Of a stretch of DNA of 64,000 nt, positions 26,532-35,208 are shown piece by piece; the stretch's first letter is position 1; each line of letters begins with the position of its first letter. The translations under genes were made by a program, and so were the position numbers. Under the pieces are notes generated by a model. It had not been told where the DNA came from, ran no database searches, and saw only the letters and a list, made by a program, of their open reading frames with translations. This DNA comes from Bacilli bacterium (lineage in GTDB: Bacteria; Bacillota_I; Bacilli_A; RF39; UBA660), in the NCBI GenBank assembly GCA_017541325.1, contig JAFXZI010000001.1, forward strand, positions 62,001 through 126,000, read 5' to 3'.

Positions 26532-27283
26532 GCATGTAATACTACTCTTTCTTTACCTTCTTTTCTACAAGATGACAAAGTAAGTATTTGATTTGTTTTA
26601 GAAGTATCTATATTGAAATTATGAGTTGATCTCTTCCTTAATACCTCAACAAATTTTCTAAATTCTTTTTCAGTTTTAAAATCGGTATTTATATAATAAT
26701 CTTCAGGTTTAATTGCATATGTAGAAAATACTTGATATTTATATTCACCAGACTCTGTAACAAGTTTAATTGTTAGGTTTTCTGGGTTGTTGTACCATTC
26801 TTTATTAAATATATTTTTTAAAGTACCAAACATACTACCATTTTTAGTATTATGTCCGTAAATTATGATATTTTTGTCTTTTTCAGATACTTTGTTATGG
26901 AAGTCAGCAAAAATCCATCCAGCAGTACTATATTGTTTATCAAAGTTATGATTTAAATAATATGAATTATCTTTTGTTTTAACTACGAAATTAGATATAT
27001 CAAGTCCATTTACTGCAAGATAAGCTACTGTATCACTATTACGTTCTTTAACTGCTTTAAAATCTATCTTAAAGTTGTTACTAACCACACCAGAAATATT
27101 ATCATCTATTTTTACTTCTTCAACATATTCTTTTATTTCTTCTCTAATTTCTTTATTACGTTCTACGTTATAGCACCAAATAAGAATGTTTGTAGCAGAA
27201 TATATTACTCCAAGTAAACTAATAACTATAACAACTATTAAAACCCAAGTACGTACTCTAGTTTTTCTTTTTCTTTGTTTCAT
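26516..27283 (-). CDS. Class B sortase
   Basis: A 255-residue membrane-anchored transpeptidase. The transmembrane segment is at about 12-37. The catalytic residues are His144 in IYGHN, Cys239 in LTLSSC and Arg253 in MRLD, with family-typical spacing. It lies 60 nt downstream of a gene whose product ends in NPKTA plus membrane helix plus basic tail, so that protein is a likely substrate. NPKT fits class B signals (NPQTN-like) better than LPXTG. A terminator separates it from the SipW/TasA operon. Confidence 0.92.
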   Translation of the reverse strand: MKQRKRKTRVRTWVLIVVIVISLLGVIYSATNILIWCYNVERNKEIREEIKEYVEEVKIDDNISGVVSNNFKIDFKAVKERNSDTVAYLAVNGLDISNFVVKTKDNSYYLNHNFDKQYSTAGWIFADFHNKVSEKDKNIIIYGHNTKNGSMFGTLKNIFNKEWYNNPENLTIKLVTESGEYKYQVFSTYAIKPEDYYINTDFKTEKEFRKFVEVLRKRSTHNFNIDTSKTNQILTLSSCRKEGKERVVLHAMRLD

Positions 27284-27298
27284 ATATTCCCTCCTAAC

Positions 27299-27326
27299 AA
27301 AAATAGACTAGCACAAGCTAGCCTAT
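27299..27326 (-). terminator. Terminator of the 27344 gene
   Basis: A 10-bp stem ATAGGCTAGC/GCTAGTCTAT (one G-T pair) with a 4-nt loop is followed by five T on the minus strand. Confidence 0.85.
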
Positions 27327-27343
27327 AATTTCAACTATTTTAA

Positions 27344-28705
27344 TTAATATCTCTTATTAAGATATAAAGCTGTTCCAGTTACTGCAGTAGCACTAATAAC
27401 TAAAGCACTTATATAAAGAATAATCTTATCAGCAGTCTTAGGGTTATTAGTTTGTTCAGTTGCATCTTCATCTGCAGCTGGTGCTTGATCAGCATAAGTT
27501 AATGCATATGGTGAAAAAGCATCTGTAGTAAATGAAATAGTTCCATCACCATTATCAACAGCATTAATTACTGTAGTTTTACCATCATGAATTCTAATTA
27601 CTTTATAAGTTCTAGTATATCCCTTTTGTACAGCAGGAAGATCTGTTGGAATAGCAAGTGTTACTTTAACAGCATTTGTAACTTCAGTAACTTGCTCTAC
27701 TTTAGCATTTTCATCGTTAGGATTTACTAACCAAGCAGTAATATCATAAAATTTACCAACAACGAATCCTTTTTCTAAAGCATCATTAACCATAGTAGTT
27801 TGTTCTTCAGTTGGTTCAAGTGCAGCATCAAATGCTTTAACTACTAACTCATCTTTAGGAACAACCACTTCCATACCAGTTGTATTTGTATATGTTGTTG
27901 AAGATTCAGGAATATATGGTTTAATAACAGTTGCTTCTCCAAAAGTTCCACCATTTATAGTTACAGTTCCTTCATCATTTCCAATTATTTCTGAATCAGT
28001 TCCAGTTGAATTAAAAGTTCCATCTTCAATTGTAGTATTTCCAGGAGCTTCTGTCCAAACTGCATTTCCTTCAGTTCCTGAAGAAGTAAATGTTCCACCT
28101 TTAATTATAACAACATCTGAATTCATTATTGGAGCACCATATTCCTCAGTAGTACTAAATGTTCCATTGTTAATAGTTAACTTACCATTTGCGTTACTAT
28201 ATTGAGAATAATTAGTTCTATAATATCCTGCAAAGTTATTAACAACACAATATGAAGAAGTAAAAGTTCCGTTATTAATTACAACCTCTCCATTAGTTAA
28301 ACCAATTAAGTAATCACCAGAATGAGTAAATGTACCACCATTAATAACAAGTTTTGGAGTACCACTTATACTTGTAGTAATTCCATAGTTATCCTCAATT
28401 TTAACTGTTCCGTTACCATTAATAGTTAACGAATCAAATACAGCAATACCATATGCACCACCATGTCCTGATAGCGTTAATGTATGATTATTTAAATTCA
28501 TTGTTGTATTCGCTTTAATACGTAAAGTCGCAACCAAATTAAGATCTTGAGTTAAATCTAAAGAAGTACCAGTATAATCGATTGTTGTTCCTGCAACATT
28601 TTTCTCCATTAAATCAGAAAAAGAATTAACTTCAACTGAATCAGCATTTGCTATAAATGGGAAAAACATAACAAGTAATAATACTAATAAAAGTTTCTTT
28701 TTCAT
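27344..28705 (-). CDS. Sortase-anchored surface protein with beta-helix repeats
   Basis: A 453-residue secreted protein. The signal peptide is at 1-21 (FIANA|D). Residues about 70-265 hold repeated INGGTF/INNGTF units (for example VINGGTFTHSG, TINNGTFSTT) that predict a beta-helix. A beta-rich domain follows at about 290-400. The C terminus has NPKTA (421-425), a hydrophobic helix and KRY, a class B-like sorting signal. The adjacent sortase at 26516 is the probable anchoring enzyme. The start has an AAGGAG ribosome site. It is likely an adhesin or wall-bound structural protein. Confidence 0.88.
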   Translation of the reverse strand: MKKKLLLVLLLVMFFPFIANADSVEVNSFSDLMEKNVAGTTIDYTGTSLDLTQDLNLVATLRIKANTTMNLNNHTLTLSGHGGAYGIAVFDSLTINGNGTVKIEDNYGITTSISGTPKLVINGGTFTHSGDYLIGLTNGEVVINNGTFTSSYCVVNNFAGYYRTNYSQYSNANGKLTINNGTFSTTEEYGAPIMNSDVVIIKGGTFTSSGTEGNAVWTEAPGNTTIEDGTFNSTGTDSEIIGNDEGTVTINGGTFGEATVIKPYIPESSTTYTNTTGMEVVVPKDELVVKAFDAALEPTEEQTTMVNDALEKGFVVGKFYDITAWLVNPNDENAKVEQVTEVTNAVKVTLAIPTDLPAVQKGYTRTYKVIRIHDGKTTVINAVDNGDGTISFTTDAFSPYALTYADQAPAADEDATEQTNNPKTADKIILYISALVISATAVTGTALYLNKRY

Positions 28706-28878
28706 TTTTTCTCCTTTCTTTATTGTATAATTTAATTATACAATTATTTACAAAATATAGAACAACATATTTTGTATAATCGTGTAAAGTATACATTGTA
28801 AATATCTGACAATTCGTTTTGCTTACCTTACTCTACAATTACATTATATATGATTTATTTAAACAAGACAATAGTATA

Positions 28879-28907
28879 AAAAAAATACCTAGAAATCTAG
28901 GTATTTT
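28879..28907 (-). terminator. Terminator of the CmpB-like gene
   Basis: A 12-nt arm pair AAAATACCTAGA/TCTAGGTATTTT is followed by eight T on the minus strand. It overlaps the stop codon. Confidence 0.85.
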
Positions 28908-29455
28908 AAACCTCTTTTTTCATAGAAGTTTCTAGCGTTTGTAGTTTTAAAAATCTTACAAATAATAAAGTTATATAATAAATCTATTATGAAGATAATA
29001 AATATAATTGTACTTATTATATTAAATAATTCTCCTTTTAATAATAAAAGAACTGGTACTACTCCACATACTAAGAATAATCCTCCTAATCCAAATATTA
29101 ATACACTTCTTAAACAGACATATCCATTAATATTACCAAAATTTAATATTTCCTTATTATAGTCCCAAAGTCTTATATGAAATACTTTATCAAGAACTAA
29201 ACCAGTAAATAGTTCAAGTACCCCTGTAATTAATACTGATAATAAAAATATAATTAATGGTTCTTTTCTAAAATTATAATTAATTAATACTAATAGAACT
29301 GATCCTATAGAATATATATTAATAAAAGGAAGAAAATTACTACCTCTCATATAAACTTTTTTTCTATGTGAATTTAAATAATAAAAAATTACCTCATAAA
29401 TCCATCCAAATATACCACCAAGAACAAAAATCATCATTAATAAATATATATTCAT
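28889..29455 (-). CDS. Putative ABC-transporter type IV (CmpB-like) membrane protein
   Basis: A 188-residue protein with five or so transmembrane helices. The segment GVLELFTGLVLDKVFHIRLWDY followed by NINGYVCLRS (about 75-120) is the signature of the PF06541 family, whose members are common in Firmicutes and poorly understood despite the transporter name. A monocistronic minus-strand gene, divergent from the 29517 gene, with its own terminator. No partner ATPase is adjacent, so transport activity is doubtful. Confidence 0.75.
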   Translation of the reverse strand: MNIYLLMMIFVLGGIFGWIYEVIFYYLNSHRKKVYMRGSNFLPFINIYSIGSVLLVLINYNFRKEPLIIFLLSVLITGVLELFTGLVLDKVFHIRLWDYNKEILNFGNINGYVCLRSVLIFGLGGLFLVCGVVPVLLLLKGELFNIISTIIFIIFIIDLLYNFIICKIFKTTNARNFYEKRGLKYLDF

Positions 29456-29516
29456 AAAATCACCTATTAATATTTTATCACATTATGTGGTAGAATATTA
29501 ATATAGAGGTGGTTGT

Positions 29517-30470
29517 GTGAAAATAGTTAAATACATTGTTACAGGAATAATATGTTTAATAATAGTATTATTAATACTGTTTATAATAGATTATTTAAGA
29601 ATCAATATTAGATATGCATTAGATAAAAAGGACTTTAAGAAAAGTATTCCTATTAGTGGTAATAAAGATGGATATATTCCTCAAGGTCTTGCTTATTCAG
29701 ATAAATACAAAGTAGTATTACAAACTTCTTACAATAGCAAAGGAAAACCTAGTAAATTATATGTAATGGATTTTGATAAGAAAAAAGTTATTAAAGAGTT
29801 AGAACTTAGAGATAGTAAAAATAAAGAGAATAAAACTCACGTTGGTGGAATTGCAACTGAAGGAGATACAGTTTGGATAACTAGTGATTATCAAGTTAGT
29901 GAATATGATTTACAAGAAATAATTAATACTGATAATAATTATATAAAAAGTTATTTTGAAAAAGAATTATCTATTAGAGGAGACTTTGCAACTATTGGAG
30001 ACAATCAATTATTTATTGGAGATTTCTATTTAAAACCATTTTATGATGTACCAGGAAATACTCCTTTAATGTATTGCTATGATTTATCAGAAACAATAAA
30101 TTTTGATGAACCAAAATATATTGCAGCTTTACCTAAAATGGTACAAGGTTTAACTATTACTCCTGATCATAAATATATATTTACTAGATCATTTACTTAT
30201 TTAATTAATTCAGATTTAGTTATTTATGATAATCCTACTGACTTTGAAAGTGAATTTTACGAATTAAATAATAAATTAATTCCATTCTTTAGATTTAATG
30301 AGAATAACTTAATAAACAATAAAAAACTTCCACCAATGGCAGAAGGATTATTCTATAAAGATAAAAAATTATATATTCTATTTGAAAGCAGTAGTGATAC
30401 TTATGCACTAGCTTTTCCAAAGATTAAAAATATTCTTGAATTAGATATAAATAAAATAGATAGGAAATAA
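29517..30470 (+). CDS. Membrane-anchored extracellular protein, possible beta-propeller
   Basis: A 317-residue protein starting at GTG, with AGAGGTGG 4-5 nt upstream. One N-terminal transmembrane helix (about 6-26) is followed by an extracellular domain with repeated strand-turn elements (KLYVMDFDKKKVI, DTVWITSDYQVSEYD, HKYIFTRSF, KLYILFESS) suggesting a beta-propeller. PQGLAYS and MAEGLFY, near the start and end of the domain, are typical first and last blade phrases. Function is unknown. It has its own terminator and a divergent neighbour. Confidence 0.7.
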   Translation: MKIVKYIVTGIICLIIVLLILFIIDYLRINIRYALDKKDFKKSIPISGNKDGYIPQGLAYSDKYKVVLQTSYNSKGKPSKLYVMDFDKKKVIKELELRDSKNKENKTHVGGIATEGDTVWITSDYQVSEYDLQEIINTDNNYIKSYFEKELSIRGDFATIGDNQLFIGDFYLKPFYDVPGNTPLMYCYDLSETINFDEPKYIAALPKMVQGLTITPDHKYIFTRSFTYLINSDLVIYDNPTDFESEFYELNNKLIPFFRFNENNLINNKKLPPMAEGLFYKDKKLYILFESSSDTYALAFPKIKNILELDINKIDRK

Positions 30471-30488
30471 TCCTATCTATTTTTAATT
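30453..30488. terminator. Bidirectional terminator between 29517 gene and ldh
   Basis: A 13-nt stem AAAATAGATAGGA/TCCTATCTATTTT with a 5-nt loop has T tracts on both sides. It serves convergent genes whose stop codons flank or overlap it. Confidence 0.8.
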
Positions 30489-31394
30489 TATTTTATCTAT
30501 ATTTTCTTTTATTACTTTGATTGTATTATTCATTAACTCTGTTTCTTTATCATTTAATTTAATATATATTCTCTTCTTTACTCCTTTTCTATTTAAGACA
30601 ACTGGAGTACTAACATATATATTGTTTTCAGGATCATAATTAGAAAGAGCAAATACTAAATTTTCATCTCCTAAAATAGCATTAGTAATTCTAACAAGAG
30701 TAACTCCTATTCCATAATAAGTTGCTCCTTTTTTATTTATTATTTCATAAGCAGCATTTCTTACTTCATCTTCTATTTTTTTCATATCTTCTTCATTTAA
30801 ATAATCATTTATACTTTGAAGTCCTACACTAGCATTACTCCATGGAATAAATTCAGAGTCTCCATGTTCACCTATTACATAAGCATGAATGTTTTTAGGA
30901 TTAATTTCAATTCTTTCACCAATGTTATATCTAAGTCTTGCAGAATCTAAGCTTGTTCCTGAACCAATTACTTGATTATCTTTAAGTCCTGAATATTTAT
31001 AAGTAATATATGTCATGATATCTAAAGGATTAGTTGCAACTAAAAAGATTCCATTAAATCCACTTTCCATTACTTGTCCAATTATATCTTTAAAAATCGC
31101 AGCATTTTTATTTATTAAATCTAATCTTGTTTCTCCTGGTTTTTGATTAGCTCCTGCTGCAATCATAACAATATCAGCATCGCCACAATCTTTATATGTT
31201 CCACCATGAATATATATTTTTCCTGGAGCATATGGAAGACAATGGTTTAAATCCATAACTTCTCCTTCAATACGATCTTGATTTAAATCTATAAGAGCTA
31301 GTTCATTAACATATGTTCTTTGATTTACTAAGGCATAAGCATAACTCATACCTACATTTCCACATCCAATTATAACTACTTTATTCTTCTCCAT
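30483..31394 (-). CDS. ldh: L-lactate dehydrogenase
   Basis: A 303-residue cytosolic enzyme converting pyruvate and NADH to L-lactate, the last step of homolactic fermentation. It has NAD-binding GCGNVG (10-15) with Asp36, substrate loop NQKPGETR with Gln84 (lactate rather than malate specificity) and Arg90, TNPLD, Asp150/Arg153, and catalytic His177 in GEHGDSE. The length is near the family norm of about 310-320. Monocistronic, with AGGAGG before the ATG. It supports a fermentative lifestyle. Confidence 0.95.
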   Translation of the reverse strand: MEKNKVVIIGCGNVGMSYAYALVNQRTYVNELALIDLNQDRIEGEVMDLNHCLPYAPGKIYIHGGTYKDCGDADIVMIAAGANQKPGETRLDLINKNAAIFKDIIGQVMESGFNGIFLVATNPLDIMTYITYKYSGLKDNQVIGSGTSLDSARLRYNIGERIEINPKNIHAYVIGEHGDSEFIPWSNASVGLQSINDYLNEEDMKKIEDEVRNAAYEIINKKGATYYGIGVTLVRITNAILGDENLVFALSNYDPENNIYVSTPVVLNRKGVKKRIYIKLNDKETELMNNTIKVIKENIDKIN

Positions 31395-31443
31395 TATAAT
31401 TCCTCCTATACTAATTAATTATATAATATATTACAAAAATAAA

Positions 31444-31473
31444 CAAAAAAGATTACATTTAATTGTAATCTTT
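31444..31473 (-). terminator. Terminator of the 31474 gene
   Basis: A 10-bp stem AAAGATTACA/TGTAATCTTT with a 6-nt loop is followed by a T run on the minus strand directly after the stop codon. Confidence 0.85.
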
Positions 31474-32079
31474 TTAAGCACTAAATCTACGTTTATAAGT
31501 ATCTATTATACTTTTAGCACAACTTCTTTTTTCTTCTTTACGTTCTCTTAAAGAACTTAATTCACTATCTATACTCATATTTTCATGAGCAATATGTTCT
31601 TCTATTCCAAAACGACTTAATAGAATATGTCTTTTTACACTTTGAACAGATGCACCACTCATTATTTTTTTAGAGTGCCCTTTATTAATATCAGTTAAAA
31701 TATCAGATATTTCTCTACTACCAGGAAGGTATGAATAAAGTTCATTATATTTTGATAAAAAGCTTAGATCAGTTTCTATTCTTTCAATATCTCCATCTTT
31801 TAAGAAACATTTAGGAATATCTCCAATATATACTACTTTATCTCTCATAACACTTTCTAATTCTTCATCAGTTAAACTTCTTTTTAAATCATGTTCAAAG
31901 AATCTTTTAACTACTAAATAATGAACATCTGTTAATAAATAATCTATTACTGATTGATGTTCTACTTTTCTTAATTCTCCTAAACCTTTAGTAATATCTA
32001 TTCCATACATTACAACTAGACTTTGTTCAAAACTATTTAGACTAGAAAATTTTATTTTATTATTCGAATTTATAATCAT
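31474..32079 (-). CDS. Unknown soluble protein
   Basis: A 201-residue helical protein. The ATG at 32079 is chosen because AGGAGA lies 6 nt upstream; the frame stays open to 32154, but that upstream part overlaps the end of the neighbouring lipoprotein gene and its terminator. Residues 80-100 read like a short helical bundle (LTDEELESVMRDKVVY), and the C terminus is charged (SSLRERKEEKRS). No family is recognised. Monocistronic between two terminators. Confidence 0.65.
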   Translation of the reverse strand: MIINSNNKIKFSSLNSFEQSLVVMYGIDITKGLGELRKVEHQSVIDYLLTDVHYLVVKRFFEHDLKRSLTDEELESVMRDKVVYIGDIPKCFLKDGDIERIETDLSFLSKYNELYSYLPGSREISDILTDINKGHSKKIMSGASVQSVKRHILLSRFGIEEHIAHENMSIDSELSSLRERKEEKRSCAKSIIDTYKRRFSA

Positions 32080-32134
32080 AATATCTCTCCTAACAACGTT
32101 TATTATTATATTTATGATATATTTCTTTGTCAAA

Positions 32135-32157
32135 TAAAAAAGTGCTTTAAGCACTTT
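32135..32157 (-). terminator. Terminator of the lipoprotein gene
   Basis: AAAGTGC/GCACTTT with a TTAAA loop is followed by six T on the minus strand. It overlaps the stop codon. Confidence 0.85.
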
Positions 32158-32575
32158 CTTCTTCTTTTAAATTTTCTTCAATCCAAGTAAGAGATTTAAA
32201 TAGTTTTTCTTCATCTCCATATTTAAAACTAAATGTATATTTATCCCATTGTAATATTTTAATTGTATCGATTTTTGCTTCACCATTTTCTTTCTTACAA
32301 GTAAATTTTATATATTCTCCATCATATTTAAAAGTACATTCTGCATTATTATCAAAAGAATAATTAGATGCATTATTATTACAATCATCCATAGAATAAT
32401 CATTATTCTTTTTAAAAGATATACATGCATTTACTGGTTTATTATCTAGTATTTCTCTATATATTATATTTGTATATTCTACTTCTTTAGATTTAGAATT
32501 ATCTATTTCTTCTTTAGTAGCTTCACATCCAACTAATAAAAGAATTGATATAGTTAATAAAATAATTTTTTTCAT
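32147..32575 (-). CDS. Small lipoprotein
   Basis: A 142-residue protein with a lipoprotein signal peptide: MKKII, a hydrophobic core and lipobox LLVGC with Cys17 as the acylation site. The mature part is acidic and includes four cysteines (ACISF, DDCNN, ECTFK, FTCKK) that may pair. Function unknown; located on the outer face of the membrane. Monocistronic, between terminators. Confidence 0.8.
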   Translation of the reverse strand: MKKIILLTISILLLVGCEATKEEIDNSKSKEVEYTNIIYREILDNKPVNACISFKKNNDYSMDDCNNNASNYSFDNNAECTFKYDGEYIKFTCKKENGEAKIDTIKILQWDKYTFSFKYGDEEKLFKSLTWIEENLKEEESA

Positions 32576-32598
32576 ATTATCACCAATTTAATTATATC

Positions 32599-32625
32599 AT
32601 AAAAAAACTCTTCAATTGAAGAGTT
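32599..32625 (-). terminator. Terminator of the papain-like protease gene
   Basis: An 8-bp stem AACTCTTC/GAAGAGTT with an AATT loop is followed by T5 on the minus strand. Confidence 0.85.
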
Positions 32626-32630
32626 CCTTA

Positions 32631-35120
32631 TTATTTAAAATGTTTTAACAAGTCATGTTTCTTATTAATTATATATGCACCAATAGATGTTACAACTACT
32701 ACTATAGAAGCTACTATAGGTGTAGAAATACCAGTCTTTGGATTTTCTTCTTTTTGTGGTTTTTGACTAGCTGCATTATTATTACTTCCTGGATTACTTG
32801 CAGGAATATCTGGATTTGTTGGTGGTGTTACTCCATTTCCTTCTTGTTGATTAATATCTATTACAGTTATTTCAGTAGATCTAGATATATTAGAACCATC
32901 TACTGAAGATGCAGTAATTATTGCTCTACCAGCTTTAACACCAATAACTCTACCAGTATTATTTACAACAGCAATTTCAGGATTAGATGATGACCAAACA
33001 ATATTTTTATTACTTGCATTTGAAGGTTCAATTACTGCGCTCAATTGTAAGTAACCATTTACTGATACTTCTCTATTATTTTGACCACTAATAGTAATTG
33101 AAGATATTAATACTTGCTCTGTTTCACCGTCATCTCCACCTTGATTATTACCTCCTGGAGTATTTCCTCCTGGTGTATCTGTTCCCGGAGTATCTGTTCC
33201 TGGAGTATTTCCTCCTGGAGTGTCTGTTCCTGGAGTATCTGTTCCAGGATTAGTAGTACCTTGAGCTATATAAATCTCTTGAGAAGATTCTACAGTTCCA
33301 TATTTAAATTTAACTGTATATGTACCAGCTTGAGTAGTTCCAGGTTTAACAGCTATTTTATATCCATTTGCAGTTGGAGTTATATCAAAATTATCTCTAA
33401 CATTAACATTAGAAGAATTTCTAATTTCAACTGTTATATCATTTATTCCAACATTAGTTAATGTAAGTGGAATATTAAAGTATCCACCATTAGTATCTAC
33501 AGTAGTAGCACTTGGAACTGGTTCTTCAGCATTAATATTATAACTAATATTGCTAGTTCCAGCAGAAACTAATGAGAAGAATAAATAATCATTATTTGCA
33601 GTTGAATCTATAAATGTTGTTTCACTTGTTCCATCATTGAAGTATGAAACATTATGTTTAATATCTGTACTAGCTAAATAATATCTATCACTAGTATTTG
33701 TTAATTCAGGTACAGAAACTGGATAATTATAGTAATCTACACCATCTTCATATGAAACGGATGTTGAAGTATATTTAATAAATATATAAAAGTTATCTGA
33801 AGTAATTTTTATATCATCTGTTATATTTAATGTTTCAAATCCAGTTGCATCAAACATAATTGGTGATGAATTTAGTTTTTTAGCATTACTAAAGTTATTT
33901 GTATCAGAATAATAAATATCTACACTATCATTAGCAAATCCATAAACACTAACTTCTTTTAATGCTTCAGCTCCTGCATTTTTCTTTGAATATTTGTTAT
34001 AGAATATCTTAGTTGAATCTTCAAACATCAAATATGATCCACTATATCCTAAATAAGCATTACTATAAGTATTATCAACTACTTTATTATTTACTCCATT
34101 TACAGAGAAAACAAAATCACACGCATGTTTATCAGCATAACTTATATAGTGATATCCTTGATTTCCATCTATATTAAATGTGTTTGGATAAGTATTTTTA
34201 ACAATCCAAGCACCATCTCTTCCTGGATTAGTTTTAAAGTTAGATGCTAAATAATTATCATCCCAACCAATAATTGTTGCAGCATGTCCTGCATAATCAT
34301 TACCATTGTAATAATATGATGATCCATCACTTGATAAATAGTTTCCTACATCTGAATACATATAAATACCAACTGCACCATAACTCATAATCATATTTTT
34401 AATAGTAAATATAGTTTGAGGACTACAGTCATCTTTTGAAGTAAAGAATCTAACTTCATCTACATCATATTCTTGCTTTTGATTAATTGTATTATTTTTA
34501 GTAGAGTTAACTGTATCTATAGTTAATTTATCATTTGAAATTGGTCCTTTATTTAACATTAAATAGTGAGCACTCATCAAATATTCTCCACCACTATCTT
34601 TACCATTTGTAATAGAGTGATCTGCATACCCATAAACATTCTTTGTTCCATCATATAGATTTTTTAATGCATAGAATCCATAATGTCTTGCAGATAAATT
34701 AGTTGATGGTCCACCATTTTTTAAATAGTTTGACTCAATAACAGCATTTGTAGAAAAAGCCCAACAAGAATTACTATCAGTACCATTAGTCATTTTTTGA
34801 GTTTTAACAGGAGTTACATTATTATAATCTCTTAAATCATAACGAGCATCAAAATTTCCTACAGTCGTTCTAGTATTATTCTTTTTAATAATTATTTTAC
34901 TAGATGATTTAGTCATTTCATAACACTTAACTGGAGCGATTTTATCTTTTTTCTCTTCTTTAGATAATTTCATCCATGCTTTGTATTCTTCTGTTTCAGT
35001 ACATTTATAATTATCCTTTTTTACGTAATCTAAAGCATCTACTTTATTAGCAGGATATAACATTAAAGTTAATGCACTTATACCTAAGATACTGCTTGTA
35101 ATTATTTTATTCTTTTTCAT
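32631..35120 (-). CDS. Wall-anchored papain-like (C1) cysteine protease with Big_2 domain
   Basis: An 829-residue surface protease. A signal peptide (1-29) and pro-like region are followed by the C1 domain (about 90-340) with oxyanion Gln108, catalytic Cys119 in NSCWAFST, His279 in GHAATIIGWDD and Asn309 in WIVKNTY. A lectin-like beta region of about 200 residues follows, then further beta-sandwich sequence, a PGTDTPGG linker, a bacterial Ig-like Big_2 domain (VIWSSSNPEIA type) and the sorting signal NPKTG (793-797) with helix and basic tail. It probably degrades host, dietary or competitor proteins at the cell surface. Sortase B enzymes at 2339 or 26516 could anchor it. Confidence 0.92.
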   Translation of the reverse strand: MKKNKIITSSILGISALTLMLYPANKVDALDYVKKDNYKCTETEEYKAWMKLSKEEKKDKIAPVKCYEMTKSSSKIIIKKNNTRTTVGNFDARYDLRDYNNVTPVKTQKMTNGTDSNSCWAFSTNAVIESNYLKNGGPSTNLSARHYGFYALKNLYDGTKNVYGYADHSITNGKDSGGEYLMSAHYLMLNKGPISNDKLTIDTVNSTKNNTINQKQEYDVDEVRFFTSKDDCSPQTIFTIKNMIMSYGAVGIYMYSDVGNYLSSDGSSYYYNGNDYAGHAATIIGWDDNYLASNFKTNPGRDGAWIVKNTYPNTFNIDGNQGYHYISYADKHACDFVFSVNGVNNKVVDNTYSNAYLGYSGSYLMFEDSTKIFYNKYSKKNAGAEALKEVSVYGFANDSVDIYYSDTNNFSNAKKLNSSPIMFDATGFETLNITDDIKITSDNFYIFIKYTSTSVSYEDGVDYYNYPVSVPELTNTSDRYYLASTDIKHNVSYFNDGTSETTFIDSTANNDYLFFSLVSAGTSNISYNINAEEPVPSATTVDTNGGYFNIPLTLTNVGINDITVEIRNSSNVNVRDNFDITPTANGYKIAVKPGTTQAGTYTVKFKYGTVESSQEIYIAQGTTNPGTDTPGTDTPGGNTPGTDTPGTDTPGGNTPGGNNQGGDDGETEQVLISSITISGQNNREVSVNGYLQLSAVIEPSNASNKNIVWSSSNPEIAVVNNTGRVIGVKAGRAIITASSVDGSNISRSTEITVIDINQQEGNGVTPPTNPDIPASNPGSNNNAASQKPQKEENPKTGISTPIVASIVVVVTSIGAYIINKKHDLLKHFK
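33146..33250 (-). repeat. In-frame 15-nt repeats encoding the PGTDTPGG linker
   Basis: About seven copies of a 15-nt unit (plus-strand form ctggagtatctgttc) encode PGTDT or PGGNT. Near-identical copies suggest recent slippage and probable length variation between strains. The linker extends the protease from its Big_2 wall-spanning part. Confidence 0.8.
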
Positions 35121-35155
35121 AACATCATCCTCTACTCTCTAGTATAAGTATAAAA

Positions 35156-35190
35156 TAAAAAAATGATATTTTTCAACAAAATATCATTTT
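35156..35190 (-). terminator. Terminator of the deacetylase operon
   Basis: A 13-nt stem AAAATGATATTTT/AAAATATCATTTT with a 5-nt loop is followed by a T run on the minus strand. Confidence 0.85.
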
Positions 35191-35208
35191 AAACACTCTA
35201 CTTTACAA

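Noticed and set aside
33146-33250. 15-nt repeats as a non-coding satellite or CRISPR
   Set aside because: They are in frame and encode the PGTDTPGG linker of the protease.
32655-33461. Plus-strand frames rich in Cys, Ser, Ile and Tyr opposite the protease gene
   Set aside because: They mirror the coding repeats of the minus-strand gene and have no ribosome site; similar shadow frames occur at 9257-9442 and 45994-46419.
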